Shown piece by piece: positions 1 through 6,944 of a stretch of DNA of 13,330 bases. The notes beneath the pieces were generated by a model. That model had not been told where the DNA came from. It worked only from the letters and a program-made list of their open reading frames with translations, and ran no database searches. This DNA comes from CAG-1031 sp964391735 (lineage in GTDB: Bacteria > Bacteroidota > Bacteroidia > Bacteroidales > Muribaculaceae), in the NCBI GenBank assembly GCA_964391735.1, contig CAYMNF010000054.1, positions 1-13,330 of the forward strand, in the 5' to 3' direction. A program made the translations under genes and the position numbers. Position 1 is the first letter of the stretch. Every line of letters starts with the position of its first letter.

Positions 1-560
1 CCTGCACCACCAACTGCCTGGCTCCCATCGCCAAGGTGCTCAACGACAAGTTCGGCATCAAGAGCGGTCTGATGACCACCGTACACTCCACCACCGCTAC
101 CCAGAAGACCGTTGACGGTCCGTCAATGAAAGACTGGCGCGGTGGCCGTGCTGCCTCAGGCAACATCATCCCCTCATCAACCGGCGCTGCCAAGGCTGTG
201 GGCAAAGTTATCCCCGAGCTCAACGGCAAACTCACCGGTATCTCAATGCGCGTCCCCACCCTTGACGTGTCTGTTGTTGACCTCACCTGCAACCTTGAGA
301 AACCCGCTACCAAAGAGGACATCTGCAAGGCCATGAAAGAGGCTGCCGAGGGCGAACTCAAGGGCGTTCTGGGTTACACCGAAGACGCAGTTGTAAGCAG
401 CGACTTCCTCGGTGACCCCCGCACCTCAATCTTTGACGCAAACGCCGGTGTATACTTGACCGACGACTTCGTTAAGGTTATCTCATGGTACGACAACGAG
501 ATCGGCTACTCAAACAAAGTGCTTGACCTCATCGCCACCATGGTACGCAAAAACGCATAA
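1..560 (+). CDS. gapA: Glyceraldehyde-3-phosphate dehydrogenase, C-terminal part (5' truncated by the window edge)
   Basis: Glycolytic enzyme that oxidises glyceraldehyde 3-phosphate with NAD and phosphate to 1,3-bisphosphoglycerate in the cytoplasm. The first complete codon (position 3) is the nucleophilic cysteine of the CTTNCLAP signature. The histidine of TTVHS lies 27 residues later, exactly the Cys149/His176 spacing of the family. Further family marks are SSTGAAKAVGKV, the RVPT motif, and WYDNEIGYS near the C-terminus. About 185 residues are present, so roughly 148 N-terminal residues (the NAD-binding Rossmann half) lie outside the window. A strong terminator follows about 30 nt after the stop, so this gene probably ends its transcription unit. 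Identity is certain; only the exact symbol is conventional. Confidence 0.97.
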   Translation, partial: CTTNCLAPIAKVLNDKFGIKSGLMTTVHSTTATQKTVDGPSMKDWRGGRAASGNIIPSSTGAAKAVGKVIPELNGKLTGISMRVPTLDVSVVDLTCNLEKPATKEDICKAMKEAAEGELKGVLGYTEDAVVSSDFLGDPRTSIFDANAGVYLTDDFVKVISWYDNEIGYSNKVLDLIATMVRKNA

Positions 561-591
561 GGTCTCTGACTTTTCATAACAATTTATCGCT

Positions 592-622
592 GGGGGCGTG
601 CCGCTTGGTACGCCCCTTTTTT
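592..622 (+). terminator. Rho-independent terminator of gapA
   Basis: A perfect G+C-rich hairpin has arms 593-602 and 607-616 (GGGGCGTGCC paired with GGTACGCCCC, one G-U), a GCTT tetraloop, and then six T (617-622) with more T after one C. It sits just after the gapA stop and before the next start codon, so it isolates gapA from the downstream gene. Confidence 0.92.
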
Positions 623-647
623 CTTTTCCACCCCTTGTTTGACCCCC

Positions 648-1439
648 ATGTTTGACCCCGAGATAAAATCCCTGCTTGACGATGCCGTGCAGCGTATAAA
701 CCGGCCACAGTTTATCGAGGCCGACCCCGTGCAGTTCCCGCGGTTGTACACTGCCACCCCCGACATTGAAATCGCCGCCCTGATTGCCGCCACAATTGCT
801 TGGGGGCGACGACCCATGATTCTGCGCAATGCCTCACGCATCCTTAGCCTGATGGGACATCAACCGGCAAAATTCACCCTTGAGGGGGCGTATGAGGAGC
901 TCCCTGACGAGTTGAACCTGCATCGCACCTTCTTCACCCGCCACCTCAAACAGATGTTGCGCGGGCTGCGACCCATCTACAAAAAATATGGAACTCTCGA
1001 CAGGTTTGTGAGCGAATGCGGGCTGAATAGCGACGGCGATGCACCATGGCGCATCTCGGCTGCCGTGCGCGCCATTATGGCCGATGAAAACGGCGGGGAA
1101 ATTGCACCCGGAATCTTCTCGGGCGACACCTCGGCCCTGAAACGCCTTAACATGGCCCTGCGTTGGCTGGTGCGCAACGACGGCATTATTGACCTGGGTA
1201 TCTGGAAATCACTCACGCCCGACCGGCTGTTTATACCCCTTGATGTGCACGTTCAGCGCACAGCACGGGAGTTGGGCCTGCTGACGCGGCGCTCAAACGA
1301 CCGCAAAGCGGCGGTGCAACTGACACAGGCCCTCAGGGAGATGCGCCCCGATGACCCGGTGATATACGATTTTGCGCTTTTCGGCCTGTCGAACCCCGAG
1401 GCCCTCAGAACAGAAGAACAACGGCAACAGCCGGGGTGA
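648..1439 (+). CDS. TIGR02757 / DUF2400 family protein
   Basis: Conserved Bacteroidetes protein of unknown function, 263 residues from ATG 648, the usual family size. An in-frame TTG at 639 would add only three residues, and ATG is preferred. Family-like stretches are the N-terminal DPVQFPRLYTATPDIEIAAL, the AWGRRPMILRNA segment, and DPVIYDFALFGL near the end. Residues 197-212 (PLDVHVQRTARELGLL, Asp199) resemble the VDTHVxRVxxRLGL segment that carries the catalytic Asp of endonuclease III-type HhH-GPD DNA glycosylases. That link is my inference; no [4Fe-4S] cysteine cluster is visible. The last 35 nt overlap the 3' end of cdsA, which runs in the opposite direction. No clear promoter was seen after the gapA terminator. 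Confidence 0.85.
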   Translation: MFDPEIKSLLDDAVQRINRPQFIEADPVQFPRLYTATPDIEIAALIAATIAWGRRPMILRNASRILSLMGHQPAKFTLEGAYEELPDELNLHRTFFTRHLKQMLRGLRPIYKKYGTLDRFVSECGLNSDGDAPWRISAAVRAIMADENGGEIAPGIFSGDTSALKRLNMALRWLVRNDGIIDLGIWKSLTPDRLFIPLDVHVQRTARELGLLTRRSNDRKAAVQLTQALREMRPDDPVIYDFALFGLSNPEALRTEEQRQQPG

Positions 1440-2205
1440 CAAGCAGCAGCGAGTCGATACGGTCAAGGATTCCTCCATGGCCGGGCAAGATGTTGCCTGA
1501 GTCCTTGACGCCCAAGGTGCGCTTGATGCGGCTCTCAGCCAGGTCACCCAATGTGCCTACAACGCCGGCACACAGCCCCACACCAAACAGTGTCCACAGC
1601 GGAATGGCACCGAACTGCGCGGGGAAACAAAAATAAAATATGGGGGCTGCCGCCACGGCAAACACCACGCCGCCAACAAACCCCTCAACCGACTTTTTCG
1701 GCGAGACACGTTCAAGCAACCTGTGGCGTCCAATGGCCGAGCCTACCAGATAAGCCCCGGTGTCGTTCAGCCATATCATTATGAACATTGCCAACACCAC
1801 CCAACGGCCTGCATCACCGGCGGCGCGCATGCCGTACAGCAGTGCCATCGGCAACACTATATAAATCATTGCCATAAAGGAGAAGGCCGTTGATAGCAGT
1901 GCATCACGGCGGCGGGAATATACCATAGCAACCAACTTCACCAACACGTACACCAGGAAGATGCCAAAGAGCACCTCGGTGGCCACACCACCGGCGCCTG
2001 CGCTCACCAGCAGCAATGCACCCACAACGTCAATCAAGGCCGATGTCATGGTGGCATGGCCCGTTATGCGCACAAACTCGCTGACACCGAGGGCCGCCAA
2101 AAGGTAGCACAGCAACATCATCGTTACATTTGACACCATAACGCCGGCCACTATCAGGGCTACATATATCAGGCCCGTGAGGGCACGCGTCATCAGATTT
2201 CTCAT
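1405..2205 (-). CDS. cdsA: Phosphatidate cytidylyltransferase (CDP-diacylglycerol synthase)
   Basis: Integral inner-membrane enzyme converting CTP and phosphatidic acid to CDP-diacylglycerol, the branch point for all phospholipids. The 266-residue protein is a chain of hydrophobic segments. It ends with the CdsA signature at residues 225-251: SRIKR, then KDSGNILPGHGGILDRID, containing the metal- and CTP-binding Asp residues. The N-terminus (MRNLMTRALTGLIYVALI) is usual for Bacteroidetes CdsA. The start is preceded by a purine-rich stretch (AAAAGAGAGT). The glucosaminidase gene ends 38 nt upstream on the same strand, so both may share the promoter at about 2890-2918. The 3' end overlaps the convergent DUF2400 gene by 35 nt. 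Confidence 0.95.
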   Translation of the reverse strand: MRNLMTRALTGLIYVALIVAGVMVSNVTMMLLCYLLAALGVSEFVRITGHATMTSALIDVVGALLLVSAGAGGVATEVLFGIFLVYVLVKLVAMVYSRRRDALLSTAFSFMAMIYIVLPMALLYGMRAAGDAGRWVVLAMFIMIWLNDTGAYLVGSAIGRHRLLERVSPKKSVEGFVGGVVFAVAAAPIFYFCFPAQFGAIPLWTLFGVGLCAGVVGTLGDLAESRIKRTLGVKDSGNILPGHGGILDRIDSLLLVTPAVAVVLLF

Positions 2206-2243
2206 ACTCTCTTTTATTTTTCTGTGCTACTTACCCTACAGGG

Positions 2244-2879
2244 CTAAAATAGGTCCTGAAGTGAAACCTCGTCACTCTCGCACTCCTCAAGTTTCTCCTC
2301 AAGTTTCTCCTCAAACGTCTTGACGTCCAGCCCTTGTGACTTCAGCAGGCCGTTATATATGCGTAGTATATCGCGTCCGTAGTTGGGGTTCATCGCCCAC
2401 CGCATGCTCAGGGCCTCCCACTCGGGGGCACACCCGCGCGTCACCAAGGCGAACCGAGGGTCATACACCGTAGCCTCCTCCGGCAGAGCCTCCTTGCAGC
2501 AATAGGCATACAGATGTTGCACCATAGCCTCGACACCCTGCTCGACAGTGTCAAATGAGGCGCCCTTCAGGCCCCCGCTGACAACCCCCATGCCGCAGTA
2601 ATTATGCTGGTCGGGGGTCACCGCGGTGCCACCGCCAAACCTGAACCACCCGGTCTCGAGCACCGCCTGGCACAGAGCCACATCCCCGCGGATGCCGTAA
2701 CGCTCGCCCACGTCAAAAAATGCTGTGGCAATCTGAGGGTCAAAGTCGGGGTTGTGTTGCTGCACATATTGCGTCATGGCAGCGGCATCAACACGCGCCT
2801 TGCCGGCAATGGGCTCACCGCCAAAAACCGCCATAAGGCAGCTTGTCCACAACGTTATCGCAATCACAATCCTTCTCAT
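2244..2879 (-). CDS. Secreted glucosaminidase-domain protein (putative peptidoglycan hydrolase)
   Basis: Probable exported N-acetylglucosaminidase (PF01832, LytG/FlgJ-like fold) acting on peptidoglycan. An open frame reaches 3011, but ATG 2879 is chosen. It begins a signal peptide (MRRIVIAITLWTSCLMAVFGG), while the upstream extension is low-complexity and contains the promoter. The length is then 211 residues. AVLETGWFRF (Glu75) fits the catalytic AxLESGWG-type motif, and NYCGMG (93-98) matches the NxFGIK-type motif. C-terminal motifs include the helix around YGRDILRIYNGL, typical of the domain's end. The tail has a short Glu/Lys repeat (EEKLEEKLEE) encoded by a 12-bp tandem repeat. It is followed 38 nt later by cdsA on the same strand. 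Substrate specificity is inferred from family only. Confidence 0.85.
   Translation of the reverse strand: MRRIVIAITLWTSCLMAVFGGEPIAGKARVDAAAMTQYVQQHNPDFDPQIATAFFDVGERYGIRGDVALCQAVLETGWFRFGGGTAVTPDQHNYCGMGVVSGGLKGASFDTVEQGVEAMVQHLYAYCCKEALPEEATVYDPRFALVTRGCAPEWEALSMRWAMNPNYGRDILRIYNGLLKSQGLDVKTFEEKLEEKLEECESDEVSLQDLF
2282..2314 (-). repeat. 12-bp in-frame tandem repeat inside the glucosaminidase gene
   Basis: The + strand unit TCAAGTTTCTCC occurs twice in full, with a partial third copy and period 12. It encodes the EKLE-type repeat near the protein's C-terminus. Copy changes would add or remove four residues without a frameshift. Confidence 0.75.
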
Positions 2880-2886
2880 GCCACCA

Positions 2887-2918
2887 CAAAAGTAATAATC
2901 CGGCACCAATATTCCAAA
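2887..2918 (-). promoter_or_regulatory. Bacteroidetes-type promoter of the glucosaminidase-cdsA unit
   Basis: On the minus strand, TTTG (2915-2918) is followed after exactly 20 nt by TACTTTTG (2887-2894). This is a full match to TTTG-N19-21-TAnnTTTG. The -7 box ends only 7 nt before ATG 2879, so the transcript would have almost no leader. This supports 2879 over the longer upstream start. Confidence 0.8.
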
Positions 2919-2961
2919 CCGGCACGCTCCCCCACCCCGCATTTTTGGCAGACCCCCAATT

Positions 2962-2988
2962 TTTTTTGAGAATTTTTTGAGAATTTTT
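2962..2988. repeat. 11-bp phased T-tract repeat between divergent promoters
   Basis: The unit TTTTTTGAGAA is repeated twice with a third T-tract, period 11 bp. T-tracts near the helical repeat usually bend DNA. It lies between the glucosaminidase promoter and the manC promoter. Confidence 0.65.
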
Positions 2989-3001
2989 GGCGAGGATTTT
3001 G

Positions 3002-3033
3002 TTTGTCTCATTTCAGATTTATCGGTAAATTAG
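3002..3033 (+). promoter_or_regulatory. Probable manC promoter
   Basis: TTTG (3002-3005), 20 nt, then TAAATTAG (3026-3033): one mismatch to the -7 consensus TAnnTTTG with correct spacing. The start would fall about 20 nt before ATG 3058. Confidence 0.55.
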
Positions 3034-3057
3034 CGCATTGAAAACATCCTTTGCTCC

Positions 3058-4143
3058 ATGAAAGACCCACACCGTTATTGCGTGATTATGTGTGGCGGTA
3101 TCGGCAGCCGCTTTTGGCCGGCCAGCCGCACCGGCCGCCCTAAACAATTCCTTGATTTTTTCGGCACCGGGCGCTCTCTGCTACAGATGTGCTATGACAG
3201 GGTACTTCCCCTTGTTGACCCTGACCATATAGTTGTTGTTACAAACCAAGCCTATCGCCAGTTGGTTATAGACCAATTGCCCGACGTCAGCCCGCAGATG
3301 ATTCTGTGCGAGCCGGCACGGCGCAACACCGCACCCGCAATTGCATGGGCCGCATATCACATTAACGCTATGGACCCCCAGGCGTCAATGATTGTGACAC
3401 CCTCAGACCATTTTATCACCCATGAGAACGCGTTTGTCGAGTGCATGGCCCGCGGTTTTGAGTTTGTCGAGACACACGATGCCCTGTTGACATTGGGAAT
3501 AAAGCCTACGCGCCCCGAGACCGGGTATGGGTATATCCAAATCGGCACCCAATCTGACACCCCGGGCTTCAGCCACGTGAAAACGTTCACCGAGAAACCT
3601 GACCTGGCTCTGGCAAAGGTTTTCGTGCAGAGCGGTGAGTTCTTCTGGAACTCAGGGATATTCCTGTGGCGCGCCTCCACTATTATCAACGCACTGCACG
3701 CCGATGCCCCCGACCTTGCCGCCGTCTTCGATGAGAATATGGGAAACCGCGTTGACGTCCCGCAAAAAGCCATCGAAGCCGCCTTTGCCGGCTGCCCCGC
3801 CATCTCCATTGACTATGCCGTAATGGAGAAAGCTGCCAACGTCTTTGTCGAGATAGCCGACTTCGGGTGGAGCGACCTGGGCACTTGGGGTTCCCTCTAT
3901 GACAAGTCACCCAAAAACCACGCCCGCAACGTACAGCAAAATTGCAAAGTTCTTGCCTATGAGGCCGAGGGAAACATAATATCGGTTGAGAAACGCGGCA
4001 AACTCGTTGCCGTGCGCGGTCTCAAAGACTACATCATTGCCGACACCGACGACGTTCTGCTCATATACCCGCGCGATGCCGAGCAAGAGCTGCGCCAGGT
4101 GGTCACCGACGTCAAACAAGCCTACGGCGACCAACACACATAA
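3058..4143 (+). CDS. manC: Mannose-1-phosphate guanylyltransferase (GDP-mannose pyrophosphorylase)
   Basis: Makes GDP-mannose from GTP and mannose 1-phosphate in the cytoplasm, feeding mannose, fucose and rhamnose-type sugars into capsule, O-antigen and glycoproteins. The 361 residues cover only the nucleotidyltransferase part. The usual C-terminal phosphomannose isomerase domain of long bifunctional ManC proteins is absent, as is common in Bacteroidetes. Motifs are GGIGSRFWPASR...PKQF (13-31, nucleotide and pyrophosphate binding), PSDH (115-118, metal-binding Asp), ETGYGYI, FTEKPD, FFWNSGIF, and DFGWSDLGTW (268-277). It is transcribed away from the glucosaminidase gene and followed by the tRNA-Glu unit. 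No separate terminator is obvious after the stop. Confidence 0.96.
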   Translation: MKDPHRYCVIMCGGIGSRFWPASRTGRPKQFLDFFGTGRSLLQMCYDRVLPLVDPDHIVVVTNQAYRQLVIDQLPDVSPQMILCEPARRNTAPAIAWAAYHINAMDPQASMIVTPSDHFITHENAFVECMARGFEFVETHDALLTLGIKPTRPETGYGYIQIGTQSDTPGFSHVKTFTEKPDLALAKVFVQSGEFFWNSGIFLWRASTIINALHADAPDLAAVFDENMGNRVDVPQKAIEAAFAGCPAISIDYAVMEKAANVFVEIADFGWSDLGTWGSLYDKSPKNHARNVQQNCKVLAYEAEGNIISVEKRGKLVAVRGLKDYIIADTDDVLLIYPRDAEQELRQVVTDVKQAYGDQHT

Positions 4144-4208
4144 TTCACTGGTTAACAAAGGCGTAGAAATATATTAACCTTTTTTAACAAAATTAATCAC
4201 CTTGAATA

Positions 4209-4240
4209 CTTGCACAGAAAGAATTTCCACTCTATCTTTG
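4209..4240 (+). promoter_or_regulatory. Promoter of tRNA-Glu
   Basis: CTTG (4209-4212), 20 nt, then TATCTTTG (4233-4240), a perfect TAnnTTTG -7 element with a 3-of-4 match at -33. The expected start is a few bases before the tRNA at 4253. Confidence 0.75.
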
Positions 4241-4252
4241 CAGTGCAAATAG

Positions 4253-4325
4253 GGCGATTTAGTGTAGTGGCCTAGCACGCCACCCTCTCACGGTGGAGAC
4301 CAGGGTTCGATTCCCTGATTCGCTA
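4253..4325 (+). tRNA. tRNA-Glu (anticodon CTC)
   Basis: A cloverleaf can be folded by hand over 73 nt. The D stem is GTGT/GCAC. The anticodon stem is CCACC/GGTGG, with loop CTCTCAC and anticodon CTC at 4287-4289, which reads GAG. The variable loop is AGAC. The T stem is CAGGG/CCCTG with loop TTCGATT. The acceptor arms GGCGATT and ATTCGCT pair with a G-U at 1-72 and one U-U mismatch at 6-67. No CCA is encoded, as is usual in Bacteroidetes. It is flanked by its own promoter and terminator. Confidence 0.9.
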
Positions 4326-4333
4326 CTCGCCAG

Positions 4334-4371
4334 CAAAACAGAGACTATCCTCCGATAGCCTCTGTTTTTTT
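4334..4371 (+). terminator. Terminator after tRNA-Glu, probably bidirectional
   Basis: The hairpin has arms 4338-4349 and 4354-4365 (ACAGAGaCTATC with GATAGcCTCTGT), a CTCC loop, and one A/C mismatch. It is followed by a run of T on the + strand (4365-4371). On the minus strand the same hairpin is followed by TTTT, so it could also stop the leftward operon that ends at 4535. Confidence 0.88.
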
Positions 4372-4534
4372 GTACCCCTCCGCCATGATAATACCCAAAC
4401 GTAGAGACGGCAAGCCAACTCTGCACAAACGATTGATTATCATTCCTTTATAGCCCAGGACACTACCCCTCCCGGAATACTACCGAAGGTGACATGTTCG
4501 GCTATAGCGTCCACCGGTCGGCCCGGAAACATCA

Positions 4535-5032
4535 TCATTGCCCCGACTTGCTTGCTCTATACGCCTTGGAACTCATTATTATTTCTTTGGCAATCTTAAA
4601 TATCTTTCCCCAAATACCCTCTGCTTCCATTGGTATTCTTTCCCATCCGTTATTTAAATCGCGTTTGTTACTTTCTGTATAATCTTTAGAAGAACTTACT
4701 TTACCATTAGCATCAATCCATTCATCATAAACTGAACGGTAGCTCTTTAAACTTGGCCGGATTTCAAAAGTAGTGATATTCTCTGCATGACTTTTGCAAT
4801 AGAAATCATTACTTCTTTTATACCCGGGAAACTCTCTTTTTACTTTTATCACATAATTGCCTTCTGTATTAACAGAAACAGTTTCACAAACGTAGATGAC
4901 TTCTGCCGATCGGCTTCCTGAGTTATTCAGTTTCTGAACAAAACGCCATTGACCAAAGACACATAAAGGCATCAAATACACAAGCACCAATACTATTACT
5001 TGCTTTACCGGGGTACAGAAAAATGATTTCAT
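4535..5032 (-). CDS. Small secreted protein, surface-adhesin-E-like
   Basis: Not securely recognised. ATG 5032 is chosen over the open frame to 5110 because it begins a clear signal peptide (residues 1-27: basic start, hydrophobic core VIVLVLVYLMPLCVFG, then Q28). It also lies 7 nt after the stop of the upstream gene. The mature part (about 138 residues) alternates short beta-like segments. It has a C-S-H pattern around FYCKSHAENI, a YDEWIDANGKVSSS segment, and an NGWERIPMEAEG segment. This layout recalls the Bacteroidetes/Proteobacteria adhesin E fold (PF16747), where YD..GKV and W..I.P motifs occur. That assignment is by eye. It is the last gene of a three-gene minus-strand operon with two zinc-ribbon membrane proteins, in an A+T-rich stretch. 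Confidence 0.7.
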   Translation of the reverse strand: MKSFFCTPVKQVIVLVLVYLMPLCVFGQWRFVQKLNNSGSRSAEVIYVCETVSVNTEGNYVIKVKREFPGYKRSNDFYCKSHAENITTFEIRPSLKSYRSVYDEWIDANGKVSSSKDYTESNKRDLNNGWERIPMEAEGIWGKIFKIAKEIIMSSKAYRASKSGQ

Positions 5033-5039
5033 AATATCG

Positions 5040-6395
5040 TTATTCGTTTTCTTCAATAAATGTAAACACGACTTCTCGAGATTCCAATCTATCTGAGTGA
5101 ATCGGATCAATCGTAACTAAAAAGTTATCCCCGCCATAGAACACATAGCCTTCTCGTGTTGAAGTACCAACTTCATATATCTTGTCTCGCCTCAACTTTT
5201 TATCGGGATATATTGAGTAAGTCTTGATACAGCAATTCTCATTCCTGTTGACAGAGCGGAATGTCCATTTCTTTCCACTGGGCACTATTATCATTTTGGA
5301 TGATATCTGCCCCCCATGCATAGACACGTCATAACCATACGAGCCATAGGCTGATTGAATACTGCCATACTCAACAGTATACCCAAGCGTTACCTCAATA
5401 GTCCGCCGTGTTCCTATCTTGTCATCAGGCTTCTGCCGATAGGCACCAACATTTTTTAATGCCTGTTTTTGCTGGGCGTTGTTTGGGATTAGTAAGTGTT
5501 TACCGCTTTTGCTTTTGTGATATGTAATGTTTCTCTTTTCGGTTTTACTATCGTACCTCACAGTATTTTGATAGCAGTCAATGATTTTCTCAACCACATC
5601 ACGCTTTACCCAGTTCCCCATTTCATCTACTTCGTAATTGCAATATATCGCAGACACTTGCGTGTCATATTCCTCTTCATCCTCTCGCCCTACAATAAAA
5701 CCATTATCATCGTAGGAATAAGAGGACAAAAAACGAGACTTTACCTTACCGTCTTCCCACCTTATATTCTCATACTCATAGTCAGCGTCACACTCAAAGT
5801 AAATGCGAGTTATATAACCGTTTTTATCTCTTTCTACTTTTGAATGTTGTGTCCGCTCCGGGCAATATTTCTTGTCAAACTCAGTCCATTTGGGCGCATT
5901 GGTCCAATTACCCTTTTCGTCATAAGTGAAATTGCAATCCGTATTAACCTCGCATTTCTTAACATCACCATGCAACTCACCGAATGCGAGGTCGGGGGTG
6001 GTGAAGTTTCTGCGTGCTATTGAGTCGCGGCGTATGGAGTCAAGGCGTGCGGCGGCGAGGGAGTCAAGGCGCAAGGAGTCCAGACGAACAGCTTTGAGCC
6101 GCGCCTCTTCCTTCTTGGCCTGTCGATCGGCGTAGAAGTAATAGCCTATAGCTGCAGCTATAATAACCGCCACAACAGCAAGGATGAGATAAAAACCTGT
6201 GCGGCTCTTTGGCGTTTCGTAGCCCTCCTCAAGACTGTCGGCCGGTATTTCGGGCAACGAATTGTGTGCATCCATTTCGGATGCTGACAGCCCTGCCTCA
6301 GTGGACTCAGGCTGATTCTTGGCGCCACATTTGGGGCAGACCTTGGCCTTGTCAGAAATGGGCTTACCGCAATGGGAACAGGGTCTCAATGCCAT
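5040..6395 (-). CDS. Zinc-ribbon, single-pass membrane protein with large exported domain
   Basis: Function unknown; 451 residues. An N-terminal zinc ribbon is formed by C6xxC9 and C20xxC23. A polar linker follows, then one transmembrane helix (about 67-88, FYLILAVVAVIIAAAIGYYF). Residues 93-129 are a charged, proline-free segment with repeated RLDS/RRDS units that should be a long helix. The rest (about 130-451) is a beta-rich domain with spaced FTYDEKGNW, YDDNGF and EVDEMGNWVKR units resembling loose YD repeats. The predicted topology is ribbon inside and repeat domain outside. It starts 2 nt after the stop of the DUF805 gene and ends 7 nt before the secreted-protein start, so the three are almost certainly cotranscribed. 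The 3' half is visibly A+T-rich relative to gltX or manC, which may indicate acquisition. Confidence 0.88.
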   Translation of the reverse strand: MALRPCSHCGKPISDKAKVCPKCGAKNQPESTEAGLSASEMDAHNSLPEIPADSLEEGYETPKSRTGFYLILAVVAVIIAAAIGYYFYADRQAKKEEARLKAVRLDSLRLDSLAAARLDSIRRDSIARRNFTTPDLAFGELHGDVKKCEVNTDCNFTYDEKGNWTNAPKWTEFDKKYCPERTQHSKVERDKNGYITRIYFECDADYEYENIRWEDGKVKSRFLSSYSYDDNGFIVGREDEEEYDTQVSAIYCNYEVDEMGNWVKRDVVEKIIDCYQNTVRYDSKTEKRNITYHKSKSGKHLLIPNNAQQKQALKNVGAYRQKPDDKIGTRRTIEVTLGYTVEYGSIQSAYGSYGYDVSMHGGQISSKMIIVPSGKKWTFRSVNRNENCCIKTYSIYPDKKLRRDKIYEVGTSTREGYVFYGGDNFLVTIDPIHSDRLESREVVFTFIEENE

Positions 6396-6397
6396 GA

Positions 6398-6847
6398 TTA
6401 CAGCAGATTTTCAGCAGGGTTGGGAAGGCCATATTTATTCATCCCCTCATCCGAACGTTTAAACAACAAGAAAAAGCAAGCGAACTGAACAAGGCTACAC
6501 CAGCCACATTTACCGATATCGTGCATGCGACGGATGGTAACCCCGATATAGGGAAGTAAGAATATTATTCCGCACCCGGCAAATCCACATAGCAGGCACA
6601 GGAGCATGAACGACCAATACTCACGTCGTGAGGCCCGTCCGGTAAAGACACAGTATTTTTTAAACGCTTCCCAGCCTATCACACCACACTCATAGAAGTA
6701 TTGGGCTCGGTCGGGCTTGCCCGGATTTTCAACCCGATTTTCAAGTAGGCGTGTTGTTGTGGAGATTACTATACGGCATCCGCACTCGGGGCAGAAAGTC
6801 TCGTCGCCCGTTAGGGGGAAGCCACATTCTCGGCAGCATCTTGACAT
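6398..6847 (-). CDS. Zinc-ribbon plus compact DUF805 membrane protein
   Basis: Function unknown; 149 residues. An N-terminal zinc ribbon (C5xxC8, C19xxC22) is joined to a DUF805-type membrane domain. It is recognised by FTGRASRREYWSFM, then RRMHDIGKCGWC, and the ending NKYGLPNPAENLL. Full-length DUF805 proteins normally have about four membrane helices. Here the stretch between the GRASRREYW and RRMHDIGK motifs is short, leaving about two or three. It is the first gene of the operon with the two following minus-strand genes (2 nt gap). No perfect -7 box lies in the first 97 nt upstream. The nearest is inside the inverted-repeat-bounded segment described separately. Confidence 0.9.
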   Translation of the reverse strand: MSRCCRECGFPLTGDETFCPECGCRIVISTTTRLLENRVENPGKPDRAQYFYECGVIGWEAFKKYCVFTGRASRREYWSFMLLCLLCGFAGCGIIFLLPYIGVTIRRMHDIGKCGWCSLVQFACFFLLFKRSDEGMNKYGLPNPAENLL

Positions 6848-6944
6848 GACTATTGACGATTTTTTATAATGTAGTTTAAAAAGAGAGATGAGCTAATTTC
6901 AGTAATCCTATCCGAGGCTCTGGACTGCCTGACATGAGAATTAC

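Noticed and set aside
2880..3011. N-terminal extension of the glucosaminidase frame
   Set aside because: Translates to a low-complexity basic stretch, contains the promoter, and would bury the signal peptide inside the protein.
3357..3809. 150-codon minus-strand open frame inside manC
   Set aside because: Entirely antisense to a well-supported gene; no motif.
5033..5110. Longer start for the secreted protein
   Set aside because: Overlaps the upstream gene and hides a clear signal peptide that begins at 5032.
6000..6090. Possible DNA repeat array or CRISPR-like repeat
   Set aside because: The repeated GAGTC.AGGCG units are the coding sequence of the RLDS/RRDS helix; there are no constant repeats with unique spacers.
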